Of a DNA stretch of 64,000 nt, positions 35,571-46,016 are shown in pieces (position 1 is the stretch's first letter; the number at the start of each line of letters is the position of its first letter). The notes beneath the pieces were generated by a model. That model saw only the letters and a program-made list of their open reading frames with translations, was not told the origin of the DNA and did no database searches. This DNA is from Paenibacillus piri (GTDB lineage Bacteria > Bacillota > Bacilli > Paenibacillales > NBRC-103111): assembly GCF_004354045.1 (NCBI RefSeq), contig NZ_SMRT01000002.1, positions 1 through 64,000 on the forward strand, in the 5' to 3' direction. Position numbers and translations under genes: made by a program.

Positions 35571-35608
35571 GGGGCTGTCCCAAAGTCATTTTTGGATTTT
35601 CAGCCCCC
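35571..35608. repeat. Hairpin resembling an insertion-sequence end
   Basis: GGGGCTGTCCCAAAGTCA... closes with CAGCCCC 23 bases later. GGGGCTGTCCCAAA is similar to terminal sequences of several transposons of Firmicutes (IS1182-like). No transposase is nearby, so this may be a solo end or a small non-autonomous element. A 12-base palindrome (TTTACATGTAAA, 35625-35636) follows. Confidence 0.4.
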
Positions 35609-35639
35609 TCCACTCTGACTTGAATTTACATGTAAAATG

Positions 35640-35682
35640 CCGCTTCCATCCTCACTTATATAGTGGTGTTGGAGGCGGTTTT
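35640..35682 (+). terminator. Terminator downstream of the aldo/keto reductase
   Basis: CCGCTTCCA pairs with TGGAGGCGG (one G-U), enclosing CACT/AGTG, followed by TTTT. The next 300 bases (35690-36000) hold no recognisable gene. Confidence 0.65.
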
Positions 35683-36013
35683 GCCGATTTTTTGGAACTG
35701 CTTTACGGTTGATACCCTTATGGGATACCCCCTTGAACAATGAATGCGTCCGGCGATTGAAGCAGAGCATGGGGAACGTTCTCATTTTGGTATGAAGAGC
35801 ATATGAGCGTTTCCTGCCGTTTAGGAACCGTTTCGGGTATAGAGACATACGACTTCTTAGCTAACGTAGTCGAATTTACGAAGACTGCAAGTATATGGCG
35901 GGCAGATGACAAGTTATCCGATTAAAAAAATGGTGCTGACGGTCTAGAGGTATTTCAAGGAAGGGCAGCGAACTCATTGTATGGGTCAATACCAACACCG
36001 GAGGAATATTGCG

Positions 36014-37528
36014 ATGCGTAAAACCATTTTTGTCAACAAGGGGCTTGCCAGGAAACATGTCCTTAAATATAGAAGCGCAATTGATCCTGCGATTATTTTT
36101 CCGGAAAGCATTATCGAAGAGTCGCAGTTGGGCGTTTATTTTTTTCGGAACGGTCGATTGATTTACTCGAATCCGCGTCTGGCGGAGCTGTTGGGATATA
36201 CGCGGGAAGAACTGCTGCAAACGGATTTGAAGCATTTGATTCACCCGGACGATTACGGGACTGTTATGAAGCTGGCGAGAGAACGGCTGAAGGGCGAAAA
36301 GCAAACGAAGCGCAGCCGGATCCGGTGTATACGAAAAGACGGCAGCGTGTATCGCTATGAAATTTCCGGCTTCAAAGTGGAGTATAAAGGCAAGCCGGCA
36401 ATCATGGGGACGGTCATCGACGCAAGCAGCCAAGCCCAGTCCGAGGAGCTTTTGCATGAGAATGATTTGCGTTATCAACGGCTGATCAAATATTTGCCGG
36501 AGCCGATTTGCGTTCATGACGGCACGAATCTGATTTACTTGAACAACGCTGCTTTGAAGCTGTTTGGTGCAGCTCAAGTGGAACAGCTCCAGCCGAAAAC
36601 GTATTTGGAATTGATCCATCCCGATTACCGGCCTGTCATTTCGGAGCGCATCCGTAAAGTGTTGAACTCGGACGAACCGCTTGATTTTATAGGCTGCAGG
36701 CTGATGGGTCTCGATGAGCGAATTATCGATGTGGAAGTTTCCAGCGTGCGGATTCATCACTTTTTGGGACGGCAGATGGTCATTCAAAGCGTGTTCCGGG
36801 ATATTACGGAGCGAAAACGGGCGGAGGAGGCGATCATTAAGTCGGAAAAGCTTTCCGTTGCCGGTCAGATGGCCGCAGGCATAGCCCATGAAATCAGAAA
36901 CCCGCTTACATCGCTGAAAGGCTTCACCCAACTGCTGAAAACGAAAATTAGCGGCAGTCATGAATATTTGGATATTATGCTCGGAGAGCTGGATCGGATT
37001 AACGAAATCGTCGAGGAATTTATGACATTCGCTAAACCGAAGGAACACCAGTTCGCGTATGGCGATCTGACACATATACTGAGCGGTATCGTCACGCTGC
37101 TCGAAACCCAGGCCATCCTCAACAATGTGCAGATTCATGCCGATTTCGATCCTGATGTTCCGCAAATATACTGTGATGCCAATCAATTGAAGCAGGTGTT
37201 CATCAATATTATGAAAAATGCGCTGGAAGCGATGCCGCAAGGCGGCGAAGTCCGTGTGGAGCTGTCCCGAAGCGGACCTGCAGCCGTTCTGGTCCGGATT
37301 GTCGATCATGGAGCCGGCATTCCCGCCGAGCAGCTCGAACAAATAGGCCACCCTTTTTTCACGACAAAAAGCAGCGGCACCGGTCTCGGCCTGATGATCA
37401 GCTTCCGCATAATTGAAGCGCACAAGGGGAAAATGCAGTTTTTCAGCGAGCCCGGCAAAGGCACTGAAGTCAGCATTACGCTGCCGGTATCATTCGCCAA
37501 ACGAACCGTGAATCAGGGCAATTCTTAA
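36014..37528 (+). CDS. PAS-PAS histidine kinase, sporulation-kinase type
   Basis: 504 residues, no membrane helices. Two PAS domains (about 30-150 and 165-280; HPDDYG and HPDYRP mark their cores), then HisKA with phospho-acceptor His292 in AAGIAHEIRNPLTSLKGFTQ, and HATPase_c with NIMKNALEAM, DHGAGIP and GTGLGLMIS. No response regulator gene is adjacent. Orphan soluble PAS kinases with this H-box are typical of those feeding the Spo0 phosphorelay (KinA/KinE-like); that role is inferred. The ATG at 36014 has GGAGG nine bases upstream; an earlier in-frame ATG at 35981 lacks one. Confidence 0.88.
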   Translation: MRKTIFVNKGLARKHVLKYRSAIDPAIIFPESIIEESQLGVYFFRNGRLIYSNPRLAELLGYTREELLQTDLKHLIHPDDYGTVMKLARERLKGEKQTKRSRIRCIRKDGSVYRYEISGFKVEYKGKPAIMGTVIDASSQAQSEELLHENDLRYQRLIKYLPEPICVHDGTNLIYLNNAALKLFGAAQVEQLQPKTYLELIHPDYRPVISERIRKVLNSDEPLDFIGCRLMGLDERIIDVEVSSVRIHHFLGRQMVIQSVFRDITERKRAEEAIIKSEKLSVAGQMAAGIAHEIRNPLTSLKGFTQLLKTKISGSHEYLDIMLGELDRINEIVEEFMTFAKPKEHQFAYGDLTHILSGIVTLLETQAILNNVQIHADFDPDVPQIYCDANQLKQVFINIMKNALEAMPQGGEVRVELSRSGPAAVLVRIVDHGAGIPAEQLEQIGHPFFTTKSSGTGLGLMISFRIIEAHKGKMQFFSEPGKGTEVSITLPVSFAKRTVNQGNS

Positions 37529-37692
37529 ACCCCGGCGGTCTAATAACCGGACATCAGTCAAACGTGAGCCTCTTGTCAGGATCGGGGCATTTATTGACGG
37601 GCCTTTTTAGGATACAATAGAATGTGTCATATTGCACAGCAATCCGATGAACGCTGTAGTAATATGAATGTATTCGCAAAGGTGGGACAAGC

Positions 37693-38406
37693 ATGGAATT
37701 GGAAAGCGCCCGTCAGGATTCATACGCATGCCTTTATATGATTCGCGGTGAGCCTCACCGTTCCGGCACTTGTGTAAGCTTGACAACCGACCAATTCTCG
37801 GTCGGACGGATGACGAACGATGATATACCGGACCTGGCATTTTCGAACGCCTTCATCTCCCGCAAGCATTTTATGATCAGGCGGGAAAAGGGCAAGGCGA
37901 TCCTATACGATTTGGGCAGCAGACACGGAACCGAAATTAACGGAGTGCGGATCGAGCCATATACGTCGCATAAGCTGCAATCTTTTGATATAATAAAGTT
38001 GGCTAAAGGAATGGTCGTCATCCATTTTTCATATTTGTTTGCGGACCAGACCCTGGAATTCGAGCCAATCAGTCATACACAGCAGTGGCAGTGGAAGCTC
38101 CCGGATTCGGGCTTTCCGGTCAATTGGGAAAAGCACGAATGTTATGTGGACGGTCAGCGGATCGTTATGTCGGACAAAGAGTACGGGCTTATTAAAGTGC
38201 TGAACGACTATGCGAATCAGCTCGTTTCGTTTGACGAAATCAAGCGGAAAGTATGGCCGGAACGGTCTGTCGGAATTGACGGCATTCCGGATGTCAGCAT
38301 GGACGAGCTCAATGCATTGATTTACCGAATTCGTAAAAAATACGGAAAAGATACGTTTACGATCAGCGCTGTCCGAGGCAGCGGCTATGTACTGGAAAAA
38401 GATTGA
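37693..38406 (+). CDS. FHA-domain protein with OmpR-type winged helix
   Basis: 237 residues. The FHA domain (about 30-115) has FSVGRM, ISRKHFMI, GSRHGTEING: the Arg, Ser and Asn contacts for phosphothreonine are present. The C-terminal 100 residues are a winged helix of response-regulator type (MSDKEYGLIKVLNDYANQLV ... SAVRGSGYVLEKD). It is probably a DNA-binding regulator governed by Ser/Thr protein kinases rather than by a receiver domain. It lies 28 bases before a murA-type gene, suggesting a cell-wall link. Confidence 0.85.
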   Translation: MELESARQDSYACLYMIRGEPHRSGTCVSLTTDQFSVGRMTNDDIPDLAFSNAFISRKHFMIRREKGKAILYDLGSRHGTEINGVRIEPYTSHKLQSFDIIKLAKGMVVIHFSYLFADQTLEFEPISHTQQWQWKLPDSGFPVNWEKHECYVDGQRIVMSDKEYGLIKVLNDYANQLVSFDEIKRKVWPERSVGIDGIPDVSMDELNALIYRIRKKYGKDTFTISAVRGSGYVLEKD

Positions 38407-38434
38407 ACGAACCCAGAAGAAAGCAGGTACGATA

Positions 38435-39727
38435 GTGGACTACATACAAATTCAAAGCTCCGGACCTCTTAATGGCGCCGTTACGATACAAGGTTCCAAG
38501 AACAGCTCGCTTGCGCTGCTGGCCGCTACTTGTCTGGCTGACGCAACCGTATTGCTGGAAGGCATTCCCAACATCTACGATTTTCGCGTGATCCGCCAAA
38601 TTGGCAAAGATATCGGCTTGAATATGGAACGTTTGCCATCGGGCCATATTTTGCTTGACCCGAGGTATATACATAGCGCGGTCATCGACCCGGGTAAAGC
38701 GTCCGCTTACCGGGCGTCCTATTATTTTATCGGAGCGCTGCTGGCCAAGTTCGGCAAGGTGACGGTCGGATTTCCCGGCGGCGACGATTTTGTGTCGAGG
38801 CCGATTGACCAGCACTTTAAAGTATTCCGGGCGTTGGGCGCGGAAGTGACGGTTTTTAACGATTACTACGTAGTGGAAGCGAAGCAGCTGCTCGGCGCGG
38901 ACATTTATTTCGATATGATTACATCGGGCGCTACGATCAACGCGATGCTCGCTGCGGCCAGAGCCGAAGGCAGAACGCGTCTGTACAATGCGGCGATGGA
39001 CCCCGAGGTTGTCGATACGGCCAATTTCCTGAACCAGCTGGGGGCCAAAATTGTCGGCGCCGGCACCGATCAGATCCGGATCGAAGGCGTTCCTTTTCTC
39101 AGCGGAGGCAGCTACTCCGTTATTCCTGACCGGCTGATCGCAGGAGCTTTCCTGATGGCTGCCGGGATAAACGGGGGCAGCATTACCGTACATAACGTCA
39201 TACCGGAGCATATGGGCTCCTGTATGGCCAAGCTGCGTGAGATCGGCATCGAGCTGGAAAGATCGGACCAGAGTCTGACTGCCCACTCGACCGGCAGGCT
39301 GCGGGCCACCCGCATCCGAACCGGGATGTATCCGGGCTTTGCCACCGATCTGCAGCAGCCGTTTACCGCTCTGCTCTTAAAGGCGCAGGGCAAAAGCATC
39401 GTCACGGAGCGCGTCTACCCGAAGCGGTTTAACCATATTCAGCAGCTGAAACGGCTTGGCGCCGATATCGAGGTACGCAAAGAAAGCGCCTTTATCCGCG
39501 GCGGGGTTCCGCTGCAGGGCAATTGGGTCCACGCTACCGACGTCCGCGCGGGTACAAGCCTCCTGCTGGCCGGTTTGGCGGCCGAAGGCGCAACGCGCAT
39601 AACCGGCGTCGAGCATATCGAGCGGGGCTATGACGATGCCATTGGCATGTTCCGTTCGCTCGGCGTCGATATTTCGCTGCGCAAGCATGGCGACGAGGCT
39701 GCGCCGGAAAGATTGTCCCGCTTGTAA
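38435..39727 (+). CDS. murA: UDP-GlcNAc 1-carboxyvinyltransferase (MurA) with Cys-to-Asp active site
   Basis: 430 residues. MurA adds enolpyruvate to UDP-GlcNAc, the first committed step of peptidoglycan synthesis. Conserved features: Lys in IQGSKNSSLALLAA, Arg in YRASYYFIG, SRPIDQH, the catalytic Asp in ATDLQQPF, and Arg in VRAGTSLLLAGLAAEG. The mobile loop reads FPGGDDFVSRP where fosfomycin-sensitive enzymes have PGGCAIGARP, so the fosfomycin-target Cys (Cys115 of E. coli) is Asp117. Enzymes with Asp here are active but fosfomycin-insensitive. GTG start after AAGAAAGCAGG; an ATG at 38387 would overlap the FHA gene. It may be the second of two MurA paralogues. Confidence 0.9.
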   Translation: MDYIQIQSSGPLNGAVTIQGSKNSSLALLAATCLADATVLLEGIPNIYDFRVIRQIGKDIGLNMERLPSGHILLDPRYIHSAVIDPGKASAYRASYYFIGALLAKFGKVTVGFPGGDDFVSRPIDQHFKVFRALGAEVTVFNDYYVVEAKQLLGADIYFDMITSGATINAMLAAARAEGRTRLYNAAMDPEVVDTANFLNQLGAKIVGAGTDQIRIEGVPFLSGGSYSVIPDRLIAGAFLMAAGINGGSITVHNVIPEHMGSCMAKLREIGIELERSDQSLTAHSTGRLRATRIRTGMYPGFATDLQQPFTALLLKAQGKSIVTERVYPKRFNHIQQLKRLGADIEVRKESAFIRGGVPLQGNWVHATDVRAGTSLLLAGLAAEGATRITGVEHIERGYDDAIGMFRSLGVDISLRKHGDEAAPERLSRL

Positions 39728-39744
39728 ACGATCAATTTCTTCAT

Positions 39745-39771
39745 ACAATTGTAACAATTGTGTAGTATAAT
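39745..39771 (+). promoter_or_regulatory. Promoter with tandem ACAATTGT palindromes
   Basis: Two perfect 8-base palindromes ACAATTGT (39745-39752 and 39754-39761) lie just upstream of TATAAT (39766-39771) with no good -35. TACAATTGTAACAATTGTGTA-type spacing recalls MarR/OhrR operators. It would drive the secreted repeat protein. Confidence 0.5.
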
Positions 39772-39841
39772 GCATGTATAAGCAGTCAACATGTCCAGAT
39801 TGGGTGCAGTTCATTTTACATAGTCGGGTGGAGGAATCTAC

Positions 39842-40414
39842 ATGGTATTGAAGAAAGCGGTCGTCATCGGCATTGCAGGCGCATTATTGCTCAGTGCGGG
39901 AGTAGCCGGAGCCGCCAGCGCGGGCAGCGCCACGGCTCATACAACGGGTCATGCCGGCAGCAAGGCGGGAGCGGTCTCGGATACCGCCAAGAAGCAAGCG
40001 GACCAAGCGTTAACGCCGGAGCAAAAAAGGCAAAGGCTCGACCAGCAGGCAGCCAAGCTGGGCATCGCTGCGGAAGGTAAAACGGACGATGAGCTGAAGG
40101 CGCTCATCAAGGAGAAGCTCGCGGCCAAAGCCAAGGAGAGAGCCGCCGAGACGAGCAAGCGATTGAAGTCTGAAGCGGCCAAGCTCGGCATTCAGACGGG
40201 AAGCAAAACGGATAAAGAGCTTACGGCTGAAATCCGCGCCAAAAAAAGCGCGACCTATCAATCGAAGCAGGAAGCGTCCCTGAAAAGGCTGCAGGCGCAA
40301 GCGGCCAAGCTCGGTATCGATACCGCCGGCAAAAGCGCTAGCGAGCTATCCCAGGCGATTCGGACGAAGCACAAAGAATTGGCCGACCAGAAAAAAAGCG
40401 GCGCGAAGAAATAG
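39842..40414 (+). CDS. Secreted or surface helical-repeat protein
   Basis: 190 residues. A signal peptide (AVVIGIAGALLLSAGVAGAA) is followed by a Lys/Ala/Glu-rich body. Three repeats of about 45-50 residues are marked by QAAKLGIAAEGKTDDELKAL, EAAKLGIQTGSKTDKELTAE and QAAKLGIDTAGKSASELSQA, each followed by a charged helix (KEKLAAKAKERAAE). The pattern resembles tandem helix-loop-helix modules found in envelope proteins. No enzyme motif. GGAGG precedes the ATG and a terminator follows. Function unknown. Confidence 0.75.
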   Translation: MVLKKAVVIGIAGALLLSAGVAGAASAGSATAHTTGHAGSKAGAVSDTAKKQADQALTPEQKRQRLDQQAAKLGIAAEGKTDDELKALIKEKLAAKAKERAAETSKRLKSEAAKLGIQTGSKTDKELTAEIRAKKSATYQSKQEASLKRLQAQAAKLGIDTAGKSASELSQAIRTKHKELADQKKSGAKK

Positions 40415-40427
40415 AACGGAGCAAGAG

Positions 40428-40462
40428 GCTTCCTACGGCGGTACTGCGGTAGGAAGCTTTTT
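40428..40462 (+). terminator. Terminator after the repeat protein
   Basis: GCTTCCTAC pairs with GTAGGAAGC, then five T. Confidence 0.85.
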
Positions 40463-40577
40463 ATATATTATTATCGCTATTGCGTTAGGCGGCCTTGACA
40501 TTCATGTACCGGTTCGGGCATGATACAACTATCCCGGCCTGCCTGGAGTATGCGCCGGTTGTGGAGGTCATGCAGAG

Positions 40578-40826
40578 ATGAAAGGCGTGCTGCAAGCACT
40601 CGTGCTGTTTTACCGCAAATTTATTTCACCGCTCAAGCCGCCGACCTGCCGGTTTTATCCGACCTGCTCGCAATATGCGCTGGAGGCGCTCGAGCTGCAC
40701 GGGCCCGCAAAGGGTTCATGGCTGGCTGCGAAGCGGATTTGCAAATGCCATCCGTTTCATCCGGGCGGCATCGATCATGTACCTCCGCCTGTTGACAGCC
40801 GGAAGGAAGGGCACAATCGGGTATAA
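40578..40826 (+). CDS. yidD: Membrane protein insertion efficiency factor YidD
   Basis: 82 residues. [20 protein letters not shown] followed by [20 protein letters not shown] and [16 protein letters not shown] is the diagnostic YidD pattern with three conserved cysteines. It assists YidC-dependent membrane insertion, although the gene is not next to rnpA/yidC here. Ribosome site GGAGG, 11 bases before the ATG. Confidence 0.93.
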   Translation: MKGVLQALVLFYRKFISPLKPPTCRFYPTCSQYALEALELHGPAKGSWLAAKRICKCHPFHPGGIDHVPPPVDSRKEGHNRV

Positions 40827-40879
40827 CGCGGCGGTGATCGGCTTGATTTTCACATTGCGCGGATATAAGCTGCAAAAAC

Positions 40880-40909
40880 TTGACATTGACAAGCTCCTTC
40901 CGATATATT
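40880..40909 (+). promoter_or_regulatory. Promoter of the metG T-box leader
   Basis: TTGACA (40880-40885) and TATATT (40904-40909) separated by 18 bases; a second TTGACA follows directly at 40886. Transcription would start near 40916, about 20 bases before the T-box. Confidence 0.7.
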
Positions 40910-40934
40910 TGGTGTAACCCTATATTTGCTTTGC

Positions 40935-41230
40935 CTATGAACGGATGAGTACTTCGCAGGAGGTCATACAGAGAGCCGGTGCCCGCTGAGAGCCGGTTGA
41001 CCGAAACGGAGGAATATGGTCCCGGAGGCAATGACAGCAAGCTTACGGCTGGGCCTATGCTGAAAGACTGCGGCATAGGGCGGCGTCAGCGAGCCGTCAT
41101 CGTAGTTCCGGCGTTAACGGAAAGTCGCAATATTGACTGCTGAGCCTTGTCTTCCGGACGGAAGCGGGGGAAGTTGGGTGGTACCGCGTGAGCACAAGCT
41201 CTCGTCCCAAGATGGACGGGGCTTTTTTTG
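40935..41230 (+). ncRNA. T-box riboswitch, methionine-specific
   Basis: Stem I starts with GATGAGTAC (AGTA bulge). The specifier region GGAATATGGTCC presents ATG, the methionine codon. The T-box bulge GGGTGGTACCGCG is at 41175-41187. A terminator (AGCTCTCGTCC pairing with GGACGGGGCT, then TTTTTTT, 41198-41229) follows. Uncharged tRNA-Met would favour the antiterminator and so allow metG expression. Confidence 0.95.
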
Positions 41231-41387
41231 TTGTTAGGAAATTATGAGCAGCAAATTTCTGTGGATAACCGGGGGCTCCCCCAAAAGTAGGGTCAAGAGT
41301 TGCTTGTACTCTTGACGAAACCCGGTGGATACGGGTTAGCGGAATTGGCTTCGGAGCTTCACGTCACTTTTGGGGGACTTTGTTCTT
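41231..41387 (+). repeat. Dispersed repeat family 2, copy A (with internal insert)
   Basis: It begins TTGTTAGGAAATTATG right after the T-box terminator and contains GGGGGCTCCCCCAAAAGTA and CACTTTTGGGGGACTTTGTT, which pair (CCCCCAAAAGT with ACTTTTGGGGG). Compared with the copy at 50276, about 50 extra bases are inserted after AAAAGTA, carrying two hairpins of their own (TCAAGAGT/ACTCTTGA and AACCCG/CGGGTT). A degenerate relative follows at about 41440-41505. Confidence 0.85.
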
Positions 41388-41537
41388 GTAAATTATGCTG
41401 CCGCCCGTGAACTGAAGCGCTGCAGATTCACGTGAATAACAGGGGTTTTCCCAATGAAGAGGCGGATTTTGCTTCGCTGCTCTGCGTCGCTTTTTGGGGC
41501 AACTGCATTGTTCTATTTAACGATACCAAGGAGGTAG

Positions 41538-43547
<2,010 letters not shown>

Positions 43548-43620
43548 GGATTGTTCACGTTAACAATCATAGATCGAACGAATGAAAGAAAGATCTAATG
43601 TCCAGGAGGTTATATCTCTT

Positions 43621-44694
43621 ATGCAAAACAAGGATGGAATGAATTACGCGCCGCAAGGCAAGCCGAATCCGGTTGTAGGCAAGGGCGAGTTTGCGTTTGC
43701 TGCAATCGCGTTGGACCACGGTCATATTTATGGCATGTGCAACGGACTGATTGAAGCAGGCGCGGATCTGGTTGCCGTCTACGACCCGGATCCGGCGAAG
43801 GTCGAAGCGTTTGTGAAAAAGTTCCCGCAGGCAAAAGCCGCCGCTTCCGAAGCGGAAATTTTGAACGACCCGTCCATCAAGCTGGTAGCCGGAGCGGCCG
43901 TGCCTTCCGAGCGCTGCGCATTAGGACTCCGCGTGATGGATCACGGCAAAGATTACTTCACGGACAAAACGCCGCTGACGACATTGGAGCAATTGGAGCA
44001 GGCGAAAGCGAAAGTGAAAGAAACCGGCCGCAAATACATGGTATATTACAGCGAGCGTCTGCACGTGGAGAGCGCCGTATTTGCGGGTCAGTTGATCGAG
44101 CAGGGGGCGATCGGCCGCGTCGTGCAAGTGATCGGCTTCGGTCCGCACCGTCTGAACGCACCTTCGAGACCGGGCTGGTTCTTCGAGTTCGAGAAGTACG
44201 GCGGCATATTATGCGATATCGGCAGTCATCAAATCGAGCAGTTCTTATACTTCACCGGCGCTAAGGATGCAAGAGTCGTCAGCAGCAAGGTGGCCAACTA
44301 CAACAATAAGGACTATCCGGAGCTCGAAGACTTCGGCGATGCAACGCTGATTGCCGACAATGGCGCAACCAACTATTTCCGCGTCGACTGGCTGACGCCG
44401 GACGGTCTTGGAACTTGGGGAGACGGCCGGATGACGATTCTCGGAACCGAAGGCTACATCGAGATCCGTAAATATATCGACGTTGCGCGCGACCCTCAGG
44501 GCGACCATCTGTATCTGGTAAATAAAGAAGTTGAGCAGCATTATTCGCTTCGCGGTCAAGTAGGCTATCCGTTCTTCGGTCAGCTCATTCTTGACTGCAT
44601 CAACCGTACGGAAAATGCAATGACGCAGGAGCATGCGTTCAAGGCGGTCGAGCTGTGCGTCAAGGCGCAAATGCAGGCAGAGCGCGTGGAATAG
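43621..44694 (+). CDS. Gfo/Idh/MocA-family oxidoreductase
   Basis: 357 residues. Rossmann fold FAAIALDHGHIYGMCNGLIE, then ADLVAVYDPDPAKV; the usual EKP is TDKTPLTT, with lysine retained; ILCDIGSHQIEQFLYFTGA is the substrate-domain motif with catalytic-site His. NAD(P)-dependent action on a sugar or cyclitol is expected; the substrate is unknown. CAGGAGG lies 11 bases before the chosen ATG. It lies 74 bases after metG and ends in its own terminator. Confidence 0.87.
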   Translation: MQNKDGMNYAPQGKPNPVVGKGEFAFAAIALDHGHIYGMCNGLIEAGADLVAVYDPDPAKVEAFVKKFPQAKAAASEAEILNDPSIKLVAGAAVPSERCALGLRVMDHGKDYFTDKTPLTTLEQLEQAKAKVKETGRKYMVYYSERLHVESAVFAGQLIEQGAIGRVVQVIGFGPHRLNAPSRPGWFFEFEKYGGILCDIGSHQIEQFLYFTGAKDARVVSSKVANYNNKDYPELEDFGDATLIADNGATNYFRVDWLTPDGLGTWGDGRMTILGTEGYIEIRKYIDVARDPQGDHLYLVNKEVEQHYSLRGQVGYPFFGQLILDCINRTENAMTQEHAFKAVELCVKAQMQAERVE

Positions 44695-44741
44695 GGGACA
44701 GCGGCATACACCGTGCCGTAGTTTATTTAACAGTATCGAGG

Positions 44742-44788
44742 AAAGCATCCCAACGGGCTGATTCGTCCGGAGAGGATGCTTTTTTTTG
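44742..44788 (+). terminator. Terminator after the oxidoreductase
   Basis: AAAGCATCC pairs with GGATGCTTT, followed by further T. Confidence 0.85.
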
Positions 44789-44897
44789 TTGCGGTAAAGC
44801 GCTAGACGAAATGTTCTTGCAACTTCAGTTGTCCGTTTTAACTGCTAATTGCAATGGCTAAGCCGCAGTTCCGCTTCTTCCGAGTTTAAAACTTTAT

Positions 44898-44918
44898 AAA
44901 TCGTAAATATTATTAATA
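44898..44918. promoter_or_regulatory. Zur-type box upstream of the zinc uptake promoter
   Basis: AAATCGTAAATATTATTAAT carries the AAATCGTAA half-site of the B. subtilis Zur box and is nearly the reverse complement of a second box at 44961. It abuts the -35 element. Confidence 0.65.
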
Positions 44919-44919
44919 G

Positions 44920-44949
44920 TTGACAATTTTGAAGGGAGGAACGTATAAT
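44920..44949 (+). promoter_or_regulatory. Promoter of the zinc uptake operon
   Basis: TTGACA (44920-44925), 18 bases, then TATAAT (44944-44949). Zur-type boxes lie on both sides. Confidence 0.8.
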
Positions 44950-44960
44950 CGAATCTGTTA

Positions 44961-44980
44961 TTAAAAATAATTACGATTTA
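44961..44980. promoter_or_regulatory. Second Zur-type box
   Basis: TTAAAAATAATTACGATTT ends with the TTACGATTT half-site. It lies downstream of the start point, where a bound repressor would block transcription. Confidence 0.65.
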
Positions 44981-44997
44981 CATAAGGGGTGTTATTC

Positions 44998-45981
44998 GTG
45001 TCCAGAGTTAAAAAAGCCATTTTGCTTCCCGCACTATTTTTAATTATCGTTTCGTTAGTATTGTCAGGCTGCGGCCAATCGCAAGGCTCGCTCGTGTCCG
45101 GTAAAATCAATGTGGTCGCCAGCTTTTATCCGCTATACGACTTCACGAAAAAAATCGGCGGCGATCATGTCAATGCAATCAATCTGGTGCCTACCGGCGT
45201 CGAGCCGCACGACTGGTCGCCGAAAGGACGCGACATTCAAAACATAACAAAAGCGGAAATGTTCGTTTACCTTGGAGCCGGGTTAGAGGGCTGGGTTGAC
45301 CATACGCTGAGCAGCTTGCCCAAAGACTCGAAGCTAACGGTTTTGGAAGCAAGCAAAGGGCTGGAATTGCTCGAATCGACCGAAGATGACGGGCATGATC
45401 ACGAACATAAGGCGGATCAAAAGGATGACAAAAACAAGGCCAAGGCTCAGGACGAGCACCATTTGGACCCGCATGTTTGGCTGAGTCCGGTCAATGCGAA
45501 AAAAATGGCTGCGGCTATCAAGGATCAACTGATTCAAATCGACGCGGCTCATAAATCGGATTACGAAGCGAACTATGCTAAATTCGCGGGGCAGCTCGAT
45601 GACCTTAACGGCAAATTCAAGCAGAAGCTTTCGTCTTTGCCCAAGAAAGAAATCGTCGTAACCCATCAGTCTTTCGGATATTTGGCCAAGGAATACGGAT
45701 TGAAGCAAATGCCGATCATGGGCTTGTCGCCCGATGCGGAGCCGACTGCCCAGGACTTGAAGGACATCAACGCCTTTATTCGCGACAACAACGTTAAATA
45801 TATTTTCTTTGAGGAGCTCGTTTCCGATAAGCTGGCCAAAACATTGGCCAAGGACGCCAAAGTCGATACTTTGGTGCTGAACCCGATTGAGGGCTTGACG
45901 GAGGAGCAGGTAAAAGCGGGGGCCGATTATATAACATTAATGGAAAGCAATTTGAATAATTTAATAAAAGCATTACAATAA
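44998..45981 (+). CDS. znuA: Zinc-binding lipoprotein of an ABC transporter
   Basis: 327 residues, cluster 9 (A-1) metal-binding protein. Signal peptide ending in lipobox VLSGC. Metal ligands: His in TGVEPHDWSPKG, His in LDPHVWLSP, His in VTHQSFGYLAKEYG and a C-terminal acidic residue (FFEELVSDK). A His/Asp-rich loop (DDGHDHEHKADQKDDKNKAK) between the lobes is typical of zinc-specific members. GTG at 44998 has AAGGGGTG six bases upstream. First gene of a Zur-type operon. Confidence 0.92.
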   Translation: MSRVKKAILLPALFLIIVSLVLSGCGQSQGSLVSGKINVVASFYPLYDFTKKIGGDHVNAINLVPTGVEPHDWSPKGRDIQNITKAEMFVYLGAGLEGWVDHTLSSLPKDSKLTVLEASKGLELLESTEDDGHDHEHKADQKDDKNKAKAQDEHHLDPHVWLSPVNAKKMAAAIKDQLIQIDAAHKSDYEANYAKFAGQLDDLNGKFKQKLSSLPKKEIVVTHQSFGYLAKEYGLKQMPIMGLSPDAEPTAQDLKDINAFIRDNNVKYIFFEELVSDKLAKTLAKDAKVDTLVLNPIEGLTEEQVKAGADYITLMESNLNNLIKALQ

Positions 45982-46016
45982 GAAGGAAGAGCCTGTATAT
46001 AAAGGAGCCGCATTAA

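Noticed and set aside
35571..35608. Intact insertion sequence
   Set aside because: Only one end-like hairpin is visible; no transposase frame lies in the 500-base gap.
35876..37423. Very long open frame on the reverse strand opposite the PAS kinase
   Set aside because: It mirrors the third codon positions of the kinase and shows no domain; the forward frame has full kinase motifs.
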